From Pedobacter nanyangensis (GTDB lineage Bacteria; Bacteroidota; Bacteroidia; Sphingobacteriales; Sphingobacteriaceae), in the NCBI RefSeq assembly GCF_003313505.1, contig NZ_QMHO01000008.1:145557-184363 (forward strand): a stretch of DNA of 38,807 nt. Reading direction: 5' to 3'. The notes below the pieces were generated by a model that was not told the DNA's origin, did no database searches, and saw only the letters and a program-made list of their open reading frames with translations. A program made the translations under genes and the position numbers. Below, piece after piece: positions 8,784-17,823 of this stretch; positions within the stretch are counted from its first letter, which is position 1; each line of letters opens with the position of its first letter.

Positions 8784-10421
8784 TTAGTTTAGTGCAAACT
8801 TTTTAACCAATTGCAAGCCCTCTCCTTTTACCGTGGCTACGTAAACACCTTTAGCTAGGGTTAATGGAAGTTCATATTGGTTAATTCCAATAGCAATGGC
8901 TACCTGTTGCTTAGCTACCACACGGCCAGTTATATCAGTAATGCTGATGCTGCCTACTTTTAACGCTTGCTCGCTGTTGAGCTGAAGGCTTACTCCTGTT
9001 CTGCTTGCTTTCACGGTAAAATCAGCTGATGATAACGCTACAAAAGCAACCGCTGGGCCATAAGTGGTACGCTGACCATCTTGATCTACTTGCTGTAGCT
9101 GATAATAATTATTCCCTTTTGGCGCATTATTATGCGTGAAACTATATTTTGCACCATTTGGTGTATTGGTAGGCCGTTGTCCAATTTGGCTAAAATCTTT
9201 ACCGTTGGTAGCATGCCATATTTCAAAACGATTGCTGTGCTGCTCTGATGCCGTTGCCCAGCTCAATGCCACATGGGTGCCTAAAGCCTTTGCGCTAAGT
9301 TTTTCGGCCAACGTTACCGGAAGGGTTACCGTAGTGCCCGGTGTAAAGGCTAGTCCTCTAAATCCCGAACCTGTTGGAGCCGTAGCCACATTGCTGATGG
9401 TTATACCTACCGTGGCATTGCCAATGGTGGTGTTGTAGGCGGTTTCATCGGTGATTTTTTTAATGCTATTGGTGGTATTGTTTGAAGTAACAGCGTAAAT
9501 AGTGATCTTATCGTTCTCTATCCTGCCTGTTAAAAACCTAAAGCCATTATCGGCAACGGTACTGATATTGCCATCTATTTTTCCTGCGGCTGTCCAAGTA
9601 GCGCCATGATCTGTAGAGTAATATTTAAACAAGCCATCGGCAGCTGTTGCGGCGCTGGCCGCAGTTCCCACGTACATTACCTGATTGGCACCTATTTTAA
9701 ACAATACAAAATCATGCGCATTAGTTAAGGCCAACAAAGGTGCTGGAGATGTTACGCTACTGGCAGCCGTTGGCAGGTTGGCATCAAAAGCATTAACCCC
9801 AATATTGCCAACCTGGCTAGAGGCATAAAGTTTACCATGGTATATTTTTGCACTAATGGTATTCAATGAATTAACCGATACCGAGGTTGAAAGTGTAGCT
9901 GAGGTTGGATCGTAAACCGAATACCTGGTGCCGGCACCATGGCCAAACAAATAGGTACCATAAGTGCCATCGCCAAGAGGATAGGCCATAGCTCCCCTGT
10001 TTACATTGGCGTTGGTATGCGCATTGGTTACAATTTTGGTTACCGTTTGATTGGCATTTACGGCCACAAAGGTTCTACTTGGTGCATTAATTGAAAACAG
10101 CTCGGTATTGCCCGCACTTGGTGGAAGCTGATTGTAACCATAAAGGGTAAGCAACTGCTGATCGGTAGACAAATTTAAATAGCCTGTAAACTGATTGCTG
10201 GCGGATCCGTAGGGGAGATAAAAATCATCTCCGATAGATAAATTGGTTGAAGATACTGCTGCCCCGCCAATGGGCGCATATTCCTCTAAGCTTACCGTAG
10301 CAGCCCGATTATAAGTTGAATTAGGCGTTACTTTGGTAACTACCAAATTATTGGGTGTAAACTGTGCGTGAGCGCAAGCAGCTATCGCCAAAGCAAAAAA
10401 TGTAAGTAGAGTTTTTTTCAT
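8784..10421 (-). CDS. Secreted protein of unknown function with T9SS type A sorting domain (DUF4623-like)
   Basis: I chose the start at 10421 because MKKTLLTFFALAIAACAHAQ is a clean signal peptide; eight codons further upstream remain open. This gives 545 residues. The first 350 or so are beta-rich and thread-like (LVVTKVTPNS, SLEEYAPIG, repeated NGTxSxVADNG-type strands) and resemble the DUF4623 family of Bacteroidota secreted proteins. That match is from memory and uncertain. A FnIII-like domain (LSWATASEQHSNRFEI through NNYYQLQQVDQDG) follows. The last 75 residues are a Por secretion tail (type A T9SS signal) ending LAKGVYVATVKGEGLQLVKKFALN-like, with the typical VxxITDITGRVV strand. The product should be exported and fixed at the surface or released. 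No catalytic motif was recognised. Its promoter carries the same direct-repeat operator as susC, so it belongs to the glycosaminoglycan regulon by inference. Confidence 0.85.
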   Translation of the reverse strand: MKKTLLTFFALAIAACAHAQFTPNNLVVTKVTPNSTYNRAATVSLEEYAPIGGAAVSSTNLSIGDDFYLPYGSASNQFTGYLNLSTDQQLLTLYGYNQLPPSAGNTELFSINAPSRTFVAVNANQTVTKIVTNAHTNANVNRGAMAYPLGDGTYGTYLFGHGAGTRYSVYDPTSATLSTSVSVNSLNTISAKIYHGKLYASSQVGNIGVNAFDANLPTAASSVTSPAPLLALTNAHDFVLFKIGANQVMYVGTAASAATAADGLFKYYSTDHGATWTAAGKIDGNISTVADNGFRFLTGRIENDKITIYAVTSNNTTNSIKKITDETAYNTTIGNATVGITISNVATAPTGSGFRGLAFTPGTTVTLPVTLAEKLSAKALGTHVALSWATASEQHSNRFEIWHATNGKDFSQIGQRPTNTPNGAKYSFTHNNAPKGNNYYQLQQVDQDGQRTTYGPAVAFVALSSADFTVKASRTGVSLQLNSEQALKVGSISITDITGRVVAKQQVAIAIGINQYELPLTLAKGVYVATVKGEGLQLVKKFALN

Positions 10422-10489
10422 ACCCCTAGGTTTTTTGGTAAACAAATTCTTCTGTTAAATAATTGGTTAGGGCAGTATTTACCGCCAAT

Positions 10490-10554
10490 CAAAACTAAAA
10501 ACCTAAGGATATGCGCTATTTCAATTTTGGTTAAATAACATTCAATTTTGGTTA
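10490..10554 (-). promoter_or_regulatory. HTCS-type operator (21-bp direct repeat) and -7 box for the T9SS-secreted protein
   Basis: Two direct repeats read on the plus strand: TCAATTTTGGTTAA at 10520-10533 and TCAATTTTGGTTAG at 10541-10554, start-to-start 21 bp (two helical turns). On the minus strand a perfect Bacteroidota -7 box, TAGTTTTG (consensus TAnnTTTG), lies at 10490-10497, with 22 bp between box and nearest repeat. The start codon is about 70 bp further on. The same arrangement precedes susC and lacI. Confidence 0.75.
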
Positions 10555-10583
10555 GCGGTGGTTTTATACCTTGTTTTGTTGCC

Positions 10584-10612
10584 AACCTCGCAGGTTTTAA
10601 AGCTACGAGGTT
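10584..10612. repeat. Imperfect intergenic hairpin
   Basis: AACCTCGCAGGTTTT pairs imperfectly with AAAGCTACGAGGTT. It lies downstream of the sulfatase stop and upstream of the operator of the next gene, so it may end the susC operon transcript. The AACCTCGNAGGTT type of hairpin recurs between genes in Sphingobacteria (recollection, not tested here). Confidence 0.45.
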
Positions 10613-10681
10613 CAAATAGCACAGGTACCATAATGGTGTTCTGGCTGGTATCTCTTAAACAGAAACAAGTTGGAATGAAAA

Positions 10682-12046
10682 TTACCATCCGGAGTTAAAG
10701 GAATCACCATTTTGCTTGCACCATTGTTTCAGGTAGCTGCGCATGCCTTTAAGCTTTTTGGAATATGCCTTGTCAAAGGCTAAATTTTTCATCTCCCACG
10801 GATCTTTGCTCAAATCAAACAATTGCTCCCTAATTTCTCCTTGGTTATAAACGATATACTTCAAATCTTTGGTGATAACTGCCCTTCCGTTAATTCCCAT
10901 GAGCTGTTCGTTATCTGCAAAATCTGTTTCAATAACCAAGGTGTCCCTCAATTGTTTAGTAGGCTCCGCTATTCTCTTACTTAAATCAACGCCTTTAAGA
11001 TAACTGGGCAATTTTACCCCCGTAAAACCTCCAATGGTAGGAATGATATCCACGCCGTTGCATACCAGCATTTCGTCGGTACGTGGCTGCCATTGGCCCA
11101 ATTTAGCAACGATGAAAGGTATTTTGGCTGATTCTTCATATAGGATTTGCTTCTGGTTCCAACGATGTGCGGCATAACCATCGCCGTGGTCGGCAGTAAA
11201 AATGATGATGGTATTTTTTTCGAGGCCATATTTCTTTAACGAAGCCAATAGCATGCCGATATACACGTCTACCTTTTCTACCAAGCGGTTATAGGCCCAT
11301 CGGTATTGGCGCCATTGGCCGGGGGTCCAGTTCACGGTTGGATAGGTCCTGAAACTTACTTTTTGCTGTTCTCTCACAATTTTAGGTTCATTGGCCTGTA
11401 TGTCCCAGTTAGGGGGCAACTCTGGACATAAATGTGGCGGCGGGGCATCCGCCAACACGTCCATTTTTAAGGCGTCGCCCCTAGCCCACTCACAAATATC
11501 ATGAGGGTTTAAGAAAGAAGCCACCAGCAAAAACGGATTATTCTTATTTTCCTTTAAAAAACGAGCACAGTAAGCAGGTGTTGCCGCATCATTATAATCC
11601 AAAAAGTTGGTATTTTCGATATAGTCAAAACCGTGCTGGCTTACTTTGGTAGTGGGGATCGGCAAATGCCATTTCCCTACATAACCGGTTTTATACCCTC
11701 CGTTCTTCAGTATCTTGCCCATTACCATCAAACTATCAGACCATAGGCCATCTTTTTCTGGCGCATTGCCTACAAAACCTGTTTCGTAAGGCATTTTACC
11801 ACTAAAAATGGCGGTGCGTGAAGGTGTACATAAGGGCTGTGCACAATAGGCTTTGGTAAAGCGTACACCATTAGCTGCCAGCCTATCCATGGCAGGAGTG
11901 TACAGATCTTTATTCCCTGCATTGCTCATGGCATCAGCGGTTTGCTGATCGGTCATGATCAAGATGATGTTGGGTTTGGTTTGTTCCTGTGCTTTTACAA
12001 AAAGTACAGAAAAGCACCACAGCATTAGGCATAAGAAAACTCGCAT
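10682..12046 (-). CDS. Periplasmic sulfatase, S1 family, probable GlcNAc-6-O-sulfatase
   Basis: This 454-residue protein has a signal peptide (1-19). The formylglycine motif is C73-T-P-S-R77 (PLCTPSRTAIFSG), so C73 must be oxidised by the anaerobic or aerobic maturase. Metal and sulfate ligands are visible as D33-Q34 and D286-H287 (FTADHGDGYAAH), with the family lysine-histidine in VGKWH (K125, H127). Length and motif order fit a type I sulfatase. The strings NAPEKDG, NPHDICEWARGD and YRWAYNRLVEKVD recall the S1_11 enzyme of the Bacteroides thetaiotaomicron heparan locus (BT4656), a 6-O-sulfatase on GlcNAc. I hold that subfamily call with moderate confidence. It is the last gene of the susC-susD-small protein-sulfatase operon, 48 bp from the preceding gene, and would act on oligosaccharides after import to the periplasm. 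Confidence 0.9.
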   Translation of the reverse strand: MRVFLCLMLWCFSVLFVKAQEQTKPNIILIMTDQQTADAMSNAGNKDLYTPAMDRLAANGVRFTKAYCAQPLCTPSRTAIFSGKMPYETGFVGNAPEKDGLWSDSLMVMGKILKNGGYKTGYVGKWHLPIPTTKVSQHGFDYIENTNFLDYNDAATPAYCARFLKENKNNPFLLVASFLNPHDICEWARGDALKMDVLADAPPPHLCPELPPNWDIQANEPKIVREQQKVSFRTYPTVNWTPGQWRQYRWAYNRLVEKVDVYIGMLLASLKKYGLEKNTIIIFTADHGDGYAAHRWNQKQILYEESAKIPFIVAKLGQWQPRTDEMLVCNGVDIIPTIGGFTGVKLPSYLKGVDLSKRIAEPTKQLRDTLVIETDFADNEQLMGINGRAVITKDLKYIVYNQGEIREQLFDLSKDPWEMKNLAFDKAYSKKLKGMRSYLKQWCKQNGDSFNSGW

Positions 12047-12066
12047 CGGTATTTAATATTAAAATT

Positions 12067-12091
12067 GAAGTGTGCCATGATGACACACTTC
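12067..12091 (-). other. Intercistronic stem-loop between small protein and sulfatase genes
   Basis: Perfect 8-bp stem GAAGTGTG / CACACTTC with a 9-base loop, filling most of the 48-bp gap inside the operon. It begins 3 bp after the stop of the upstream gene. It has no T-tract, so an mRNA-processing or 3'-end stabilising role is more likely than full termination. Confidence 0.5.
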
Positions 12092-12094
12092 GGA

Positions 12095-12430
12095 TTAGTT
12101 TTTTGGACGTTTATATTCTTTGGCAAACTTGGCCCAGGCGGCTCTTTGCTCAGGAGTCATGATTTCCTGTTCTTTCTTGCTCTGGGCCTTGCTAAGCTCC
12201 TCCAACTTTGCTTTCTTTTCTTCCTCGGTCAGGCTAGCATCTTTAGTAATTTCGGCCTTTGCCTTGCTTACCTCCAAGATAAGATCATGCATTTTTTGCT
12301 TGTTTTCAGCAGATAAATTCAGCGAGGTAAACACCGAATCTCTTACTTCTTTCATGCTTTTTGGTTTGGTTTGGGCAAAAACAGCCGACGCTGCCAAAAG
12401 CATTAAGCCCATCAATAGTGATTTCTTCAT
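12095..12430 (-). CDS. Small secreted helical protein, Spy/CpxP-like
   Basis: The start at 12430 gives 111 residues beginning MKKSLLMGLMLLAASAVFAQ, a clear signal peptide; an upstream ATG at 12463 would overlap the susD end and spoil it. The mature part of about 91 residues is almost wholly charged and helical, with three LTxxQ-like turns: LNLSAENKQKM, LTEEEKKAKLEEL and MTPEQRAAWAKF. This resembles the periplasmic Spy/CpxP chaperone fold (LTXXQ motif; DUF4890-like in Bacteroidota). It starts 10 bp after the susD stop, so it is part of the susCD operon. A role in folding or protecting outer-membrane or periplasmic PUL proteins is plausible but is inference only. Confidence 0.82.
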   Translation of the reverse strand: MKKSLLMGLMLLAASAVFAQTKPKSMKEVRDSVFTSLNLSAENKQKMHDLILEVSKAKAEITKDASLTEEEKKAKLEELSKAQSKKEQEIMTPEQRAAWAKFAKEYKRPKN

Positions 12431-12440
12431 TTTTTTGATT

Positions 12441-14507
12441 TTAATATCCAGGGTTTTGCCCAATTGATTTGTTTACATCAGTTTCACTTAAAGGTATTGG
12501 ATAAAGTTCATGCTGATTTGCTCTAAAATTAGTGGCTGATACGTAGGTATAGTTGGTACGGATAATTGATTTGGTGTAGGCAATTTTTGCCCCCAGGATA
12601 TTCCAACGTATTAAATCGCCCCTGCGTAAACCTTCAAAGCTCAACTCAAGCGCTCTTTCTTTTACAATGGCATCAAAAAACGTTTGTTTGTTCAATCCTG
12701 TTGCCAAATCTGCATCGGCGTTGGTGGGCTTTGGCAATAGGTTAGCTTTTACTACAGCGGTACTGGCATAGGTAAATACCGCTCCCGTGCTGGCTGCCGC
12801 CGAATTGCCCGAAGTATGTGTTGGCGGTGTATTGGTAGAAGTGCCCGCGGTAGCTACTCTGTAATAATTATTGCCTTGTTTTACGTAAGTCCCAACCGTG
12901 TAAGCCCTGGCTGCGGCCCAATTTGCCGTATTATCGGGCCATGGGTTGGTTACCGTTACGGTTGGTGCGCTGGTGTAGCCATAGCCTGCATTAATGGTAT
13001 TAGGATAGCCAGTGGCAACCACGGTCATTGGGCCTAGGGCACCAGTAGATGAAATCAAGTTTGCACCGCCAATAGCACCGGTTCCGCCACCGCCAGTGAT
13101 GGTAAAGGTTGGCACCGCCGAATAGCCGCTACCTGCAGAGGTTAATTCAATGGCAATGCTATTGCCCGGCATATTTACGCCATAGCCCCTCCTTCTTACT
13201 TCATTAATGGCATCATAGGCCAGGGCGTTTGGCCCCTCGTTTAGCTCATTTTCTACCTCGGCACGCATCAACAGCACATCGGCATACCGCATTAAAACAG
13301 TATTGATATTGGTACTTTGCTGCTCTTGTAAAGCTCCGGTTTGGTATTCCCTGCTCCATTTACCTACTCTCCAGTTTTCTTCTCCCCTTGAAGCCAGATA
13401 GGGAACTTTCAAACCTGTGGCGTTGATCTGATAGGCTGCTACCGAAAAATCGCGTCGAAGATCCTTAAGATCAAACGAATCAAAAAATGGCTTGAGTACT
13501 AAAACCCTTGAGTTGGCCGATCTGTAAACTCCATTGGCCGTTGTTGGGGCATTAAATTGGCCCACTGCATTACCACCAACGCTTGAACTAGCCTGATTAA
13601 AGAAGGCAACCTCAAACAAGCTCTCCTTGGGCTCTAGTATATGTTGACATTGATTTTTGAACACCTTGGTATAATCAGTATTAAGTGAATACAAATTACT
13701 TCCGATCACGTCATCAATTTGTTGTTTAGCTAATGTATAATAAGTTTTGTAATTGGCTGGTCTTTCCATTACACCCACACCGCCTTTATTGCGCAACGAA
13801 TATCCTCCCGCATATAGGGCCACCCTAGCCAACACGGCTTTTGCTCCCCATTTATTGATTCTTTCATCGGTAGGCAAAGTAGCGGGCAATACTTCGGCCG
13901 CCTCTTTCATGTCTTTAATGATTTGATCGTAAATTACATAGCGATCAGTTGAAGGAACACCAAATTTTTCTCCAGCTTGCGATGGTGTAAGCTTAAGAGG
14001 CACATCGCCAAATAAGCGCACCAAATCAAAGTAATAGTAGGCCCGCAGGAACTTGGCCTCGCCCATCAATCTATTTAGAACTGCTTTTTGGGCTGCTGTT
14101 CCGTTGCTATAGGTTTCCATTTGAGGAATTTGCGCTATAACCACGTTAGCTCTTCCTATCCCCTGATAAAGCGCTATCCAAGTTTGGTCTAAAAATGCGC
14201 TTTCTTTGGTAGCAGCATAATGCGGAATTGCCCGCCATTGGTTGGCATCCACATTTCCATCTATTTGTGAAATATCGGTATCATTATCATAAACCAAATT
14301 AATGTACCAGCCATAGGTGGCCTGTTGGCCAAGTGATTGATAAACCCCTAAGGTTGCCATATAGGCCTGATTTTCGTTCTCGAAGAAATTAGCACTGGTA
14401 AAAGAAGAATATGGCTGTACCTCTAATGCTTTTTTACAAGATGTGGCAAAAAGTGATAAACAGATTGCGCTTAACCAAACTTTATTATTTATGAATTTCA
14501 TTTTCAT
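12441..14507 (-). CDS. SusD-like surface glycan-binding lipoprotein with an inserted domain
   Basis: The lipoprotein signal has C24 as the lipidated cysteine (FATSC), followed by a typical SusD N-terminus (YSSFTSANFF, Y-N-D-N-D region). TPR-like helices include GEAKFLRAYYYFDLVRLFGDVP at about 149-170, and the RagB/SusD C-terminal part contains VLLMRAEVENE, AINEVRRRGYG and VKERALELSFEGLRRGDLIRW. SusD lids the SusC channel and captures oligosaccharide. At 688 residues it is about 150 longer than usual. The extra segment at residues 448-603 splits two motifs that are normally about 20 residues apart. The insert holds two GSGYSAVPTFTITGGGGTG-like repeats and a CBM5/12-like stretch (W530 through YTVGTYVKQGNNYYRV). 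It starts 12 bp after the susC stop. Confidence 0.94.
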   Translation of the reverse strand: MKMKFINNKVWLSAICLSLFATSCKKALEVQPYSSFTSANFFENENQAYMATLGVYQSLGQQATYGWYINLVYDNDTDISQIDGNVDANQWRAIPHYAATKESAFLDQTWIALYQGIGRANVVIAQIPQMETYSNGTAAQKAVLNRLMGEAKFLRAYYYFDLVRLFGDVPLKLTPSQAGEKFGVPSTDRYVIYDQIIKDMKEAAEVLPATLPTDERINKWGAKAVLARVALYAGGYSLRNKGGVGVMERPANYKTYYTLAKQQIDDVIGSNLYSLNTDYTKVFKNQCQHILEPKESLFEVAFFNQASSSVGGNAVGQFNAPTTANGVYRSANSRVLVLKPFFDSFDLKDLRRDFSVAAYQINATGLKVPYLASRGEENWRVGKWSREYQTGALQEQQSTNINTVLMRYADVLLMRAEVENELNEGPNALAYDAINEVRRRGYGVNMPGNSIAIELTSAGSGYSAVPTFTITGGGGTGAIGGANLISSTGALGPMTVVATGYPNTINAGYGYTSAPTVTVTNPWPDNTANWAAARAYTVGTYVKQGNNYYRVATAGTSTNTPPTHTSGNSAAASTGAVFTYASTAVVKANLLPKPTNADADLATGLNKQTFFDAIVKERALELSFEGLRRGDLIRWNILGAKIAYTKSIIRTNYTYVSATNFRANQHELYPIPLSETDVNKSIGQNPGY
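12700..13165 (-). other. Inserted accessory domain inside SusD
   Basis: Codons 448-603 of the SusD gene encode low-complexity beta sequence not found in ordinary SusD proteins. There are two glycine-rich GYxxxPTxTxT units (about 459-475 and 508-520), then a W-(x)n-YTVGTYVxxxxNYYRV segment followed by TPPTHTSG. The latter resembles the carbohydrate-binding CBM5/12 or phage tail-fibre modules. The frame is intact on both sides. Confidence 0.75.
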
Positions 14508-14519
14508 CTCGATTAATAA

Positions 14520-17500
14520 TTATAAGGATACATTAATACCTGCCACAAAAGATTTTGCCCTTGGGTAGGCACTAAAATCAACTCCGGGGGTTACGCCACT
14601 TCTCATTACGCTTACTTCAGGGTCATAGCCAGAGTAGTTAGAAAATACATGCAGATTGTAGGCCGTTACATAAATGCGGGCATTTCCAACCTTTACCTTG
14701 CTCAACCATTTTTGTGGCAGCGTATAACCTAGGCTCACGTTATTGATCCGCAAGAACGAACCGCTCTCAATCATTTTATCATACAAACGCCTGTCCTGTG
14801 TGCCAATAGTATTTGGAATAGTTTTGCCTTGGTTCAATGCTTCCAGCTCGGCAGGCGAAGCTAATTGCCCGTTGGCGTTAATGGTGGTCCAACGGTTAGC
14901 GGTATAGGCAAAGTCATTGCTGTATTCGTCCAAAAGCTGCATGTTAAGCTTATTGGCATTATACACCTTGCCCCCAACTGACCAGTTAAGGAACACACTT
15001 AAATCAATCCCTTTGTAGCTGAAGGTATTGTTAAACCCTCCGGTAAATTTAGGGTTTCCGTTACCTAAAATGGTACGGTCCCTTTCATCAATCTTACCAT
15101 CGCCATTCAAATCCTTAAACTTGATATACCCCGGCTTAACCGTAGTTGCATCAGTTACTACACCACTTTTAAGTGTGTAGGTATTGGTAGTGGCGTTATA
15201 ATCGAAATCACTTACCTGATATAAGCCATCTTGAATATATCCGTACATGTTGCCTACTGGCTGGCCAACTTGCAAAATATAATCGTTGGTATTGGTGTAG
15301 CTATTTACCACCATAGAAGTTTCATTTTCACTTAAACTGAGTACTTTGGTTTTATTGAAGGCAAAGTTTAAGGTACTGTTCCAATTAAAATTGGCGTTAC
15401 GTACGTTTACGGTACTTAGCGTAAATTCTACGCCCTTACTGGATGTAGTACCAATGTTCCTCAACTGTGTAGCGAAGCCAGAGCTGGCCGGAATACGGGA
15501 ACTGAACAGCAAATCTTTAGAACGATTGCTATATATCTCGGTAGTTAAGGTAACCCTTTGTTTAAACAAGCCTAAATCCAAACCAATATTGGCGCTTTGC
15601 AACGCCTCCCATTTTAAAGCCGGGTTGGGTAAAGTGTTTAGCGCTACGCCGGTAGTTGGCTGGTTGTTTAAGGGATAGCTCACATTGCCAAAAGTACCGA
15701 AGGCCAAATAGTTGGCAATTCTGTTATTGCCTGCTGTACCATAGCTAAAGCGCAGTTTCAAATCAGAAACGGCCCGTACGGATTTCATGAAATCTTCCTG
15801 AACAACTTTCCAGGCCAAGGCAGCCGAAGGGAAAACGCCCCAACGGTTATCTGCCCCAAATTTGGAAGAACCATCAACACGTAAACTAGCGGTTAACAGA
15901 TATCTGCCTTTATAGCTGTAATTGGTCCTGCCAAAAAACGACAACATCTTTTCATCCTGAGCGAAAGAACTTGGTATAACCGTAAGCGTTCCGAAACCCA
16001 GGTTGTCCCAGCCTACATTTTCGGCAGGGAAAGCAGAGGCCGATGTAGAAAAACCTTCGTTATAATTGTAGATATACTCCTGGCCCACCGAAACATCTAA
16101 CTTATGCGCTTTGTTAAAAGTATTGGCATAGGTGATGGTGTTATTGTAGTTAAAACGGGTAGAGGCATTTTGGCCAATGCTTCCAAAGGCGCCGCCACTT
16201 CTAAAGGCTACCACAGACCTTGAATCTGTAAATGCTTTAGTTTTATTACTGATATCTGAATAGCTCACCAAACCACGGTAAGTTAGGTTCTTCAGAAAAT
16301 GGTACTGTAAACTGGCATTTAGGTTCAGTGATTTGATCCGGTTATCCCTTTGGTTAGCCTCTGCGGCCGTTTGTGGATTTTGGAAGGTAGGCAAACTGGA
16401 ATTTGGATCCAGCGGGTCTAGATCTTGCGTTAACAAATCCTGATCACTTCCGTTTAAACCTATTATTGGTCGGTATTGAAGGATATTTTGTAAGAAACTT
16501 AAACGAGCGTTACCACCTTCAGTAGTACCTATCCCGGTAATTTGCTGGTTGGCGTAGTTCACAATGGCATTCACCGTTAGCTTTTTACTAACATTGTGGT
16601 TCACGGTTAGCTTGGCAATATCCTTTACCGAACCGCTCGAGGTCATAATGCCCTCATCTTGATTGTGCGAATAAAAAACGTTGAACTGCGTTTCGTTATT
16701 GCCACCGTTTACGCTAAACTTGTGGTATTGGCTCATGGCTGTATTGCCAAAAAGCACATCCTGATAGTTGTTGCCTGCCCTATTTTCATAGTTCTTTTTC
16801 AAGTCGGCAAAAGTTCCATAAGCGGATAAAAATTTCTGCTGAACGGCCGCCGAAGAATTGGCGGCGTATTCATACTGTCCCAAAACATACTCATATCCCG
16901 ATAGCATAGGCAGCTCGGTAGTGATTTTCTTAGCCCCCACATAATTGTCATAGCTAATCCTCAGCTTTCCCGATTTGATTTTTTTGGTAGTGATAAGAAT
17001 AACACCATTGGCCCCACGGGCACCATAAATAGAAGTAGAAGAAGCATCTTTCATCACATCAACCGATTCGATATCCATAGGATCCAGGAAAGAAAGTCCA
17101 TCGGTTTGCGGTACCCCATCCACTACGTATAGCGGCTCATTACTTTGGGTGATGGACATCCCTCCGCGTAAGGTAATTTTGGGTTCCGAGCCCGGCGTGC
17201 CATCGGCCATGGAAACTTGTGCACCTGCAATACGCCCTTGCAAAGCCTGTGCTACATTTTGCACTGGAACTTTCGCAATTTCTGTTCCTTTAACTGAAGA
17301 AATAGCCCCTGTTAAATCGCCCCTGGCAGCGGTTTGTCCATAACCCACCACCACTACTTCGTTTAGGTTGTTTTGTTCGTCTTGCAAACGGGCATCAACT
17401 GTTGTCCTTCCGTTTACTCTTTGCTCTTGTGTTTTAAAGCCCAGGTAACTAAATACTAGCGTAGCACCTGGCTTCACTTTAATTTGATAAGCACCGTCAG

Positions 17501-17663
17501 TACCAGAAATAGCTACATTGGAAGTTCCTTTCTCGGTAATGGTAGCTCCCGGCACGGGCTGGTTGGTTTGATCTCTGACTATCCCCTTGATTAAGGAGGC
17601 ATCTTGTCCATACGTCTGTAAAATACAGAAGATGAACAAAAAAGTTAATGAGATTTGTTTCAT
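14520..17663 (-). CDS. SusC-like TonB-dependent oligosaccharide transporter
   Basis: This 1047-residue outer-membrane importer has a signal peptide (1-19). A carboxypeptidase-regulatory-like domain spans about 25-95 (IKGIVRDQTNQPVPGATITEKG). A TonB-box region NEVVVVGYG leads into the plug, with the SusC signature DASSTSIYGARGANGVILITTKK (two parts, ending TTKK at about 227) and the partner motif LYVVDGVP. A barrel of about 22 strands then runs to a terminal VAGINVSL strand. With SusD it forms the lidded transporter for large oligosaccharides. It is the first gene of the minus-strand operon. Its long leader of about 160 bp starts from a -7 box beneath the direct-repeat operator. No sequence feature alone proves heparan as cargo; the neighbours suggest it. 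Confidence 0.96.
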   Translation of the reverse strand: MKQISLTFLFIFCILQTYGQDASLIKGIVRDQTNQPVPGATITEKGTSNVAISGTDGAYQIKVKPGATLVFSYLGFKTQEQRVNGRTTVDARLQDEQNNLNEVVVVGYGQTAARGDLTGAISSVKGTEIAKVPVQNVAQALQGRIAGAQVSMADGTPGSEPKITLRGGMSITQSNEPLYVVDGVPQTDGLSFLDPMDIESVDVMKDASSTSIYGARGANGVILITTKKIKSGKLRISYDNYVGAKKITTELPMLSGYEYVLGQYEYAANSSAAVQQKFLSAYGTFADLKKNYENRAGNNYQDVLFGNTAMSQYHKFSVNGGNNETQFNVFYSHNQDEGIMTSSGSVKDIAKLTVNHNVSKKLTVNAIVNYANQQITGIGTTEGGNARLSFLQNILQYRPIIGLNGSDQDLLTQDLDPLDPNSSLPTFQNPQTAAEANQRDNRIKSLNLNASLQYHFLKNLTYRGLVSYSDISNKTKAFTDSRSVVAFRSGGAFGSIGQNASTRFNYNNTITYANTFNKAHKLDVSVGQEYIYNYNEGFSTSASAFPAENVGWDNLGFGTLTVIPSSFAQDEKMLSFFGRTNYSYKGRYLLTASLRVDGSSKFGADNRWGVFPSAALAWKVVQEDFMKSVRAVSDLKLRFSYGTAGNNRIANYLAFGTFGNVSYPLNNQPTTGVALNTLPNPALKWEALQSANIGLDLGLFKQRVTLTTEIYSNRSKDLLFSSRIPASSGFATQLRNIGTTSSKGVEFTLSTVNVRNANFNWNSTLNFAFNKTKVLSLSENETSMVVNSYTNTNDYILQVGQPVGNMYGYIQDGLYQVSDFDYNATTNTYTLKSGVVTDATTVKPGYIKFKDLNGDGKIDERDRTILGNGNPKFTGGFNNTFSYKGIDLSVFLNWSVGGKVYNANKLNMQLLDEYSNDFAYTANRWTTINANGQLASPAELEALNQGKTIPNTIGTQDRRLYDKMIESGSFLRINNVSLGYTLPQKWLSKVKVGNARIYVTAYNLHVFSNYSGYDPEVSVMRSGVTPGVDFSAYPRAKSFVAGINVSL

Positions 17664-17823
17664 GTTGGGTTAGTTTGTTTAATTAGCAGCTCAAATACCA
17701 AAACATTGTAGCCGAGAAAGCAAAGCTGCAACAAGGATCAAAACAAAATAAAAAGTAAAAGGACAACCCCTTGCTATTCTTGTTGTTTACTGCTGAGCAG
17801 AACTCGGTCATATTTGGTAGGAG

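Noticed and set aside
10418..10615. 65-residue minus-strand frame upstream of the T9SS-secreted protein
   Set aside because: It covers the operator and -7 box, has no family features, and overlaps the true start region.
12065..12467. Plus-strand frames opposite the small Spy-like gene
   Set aside because: They are shadows of the minus-strand gene, which has a signal peptide and operon spacing.
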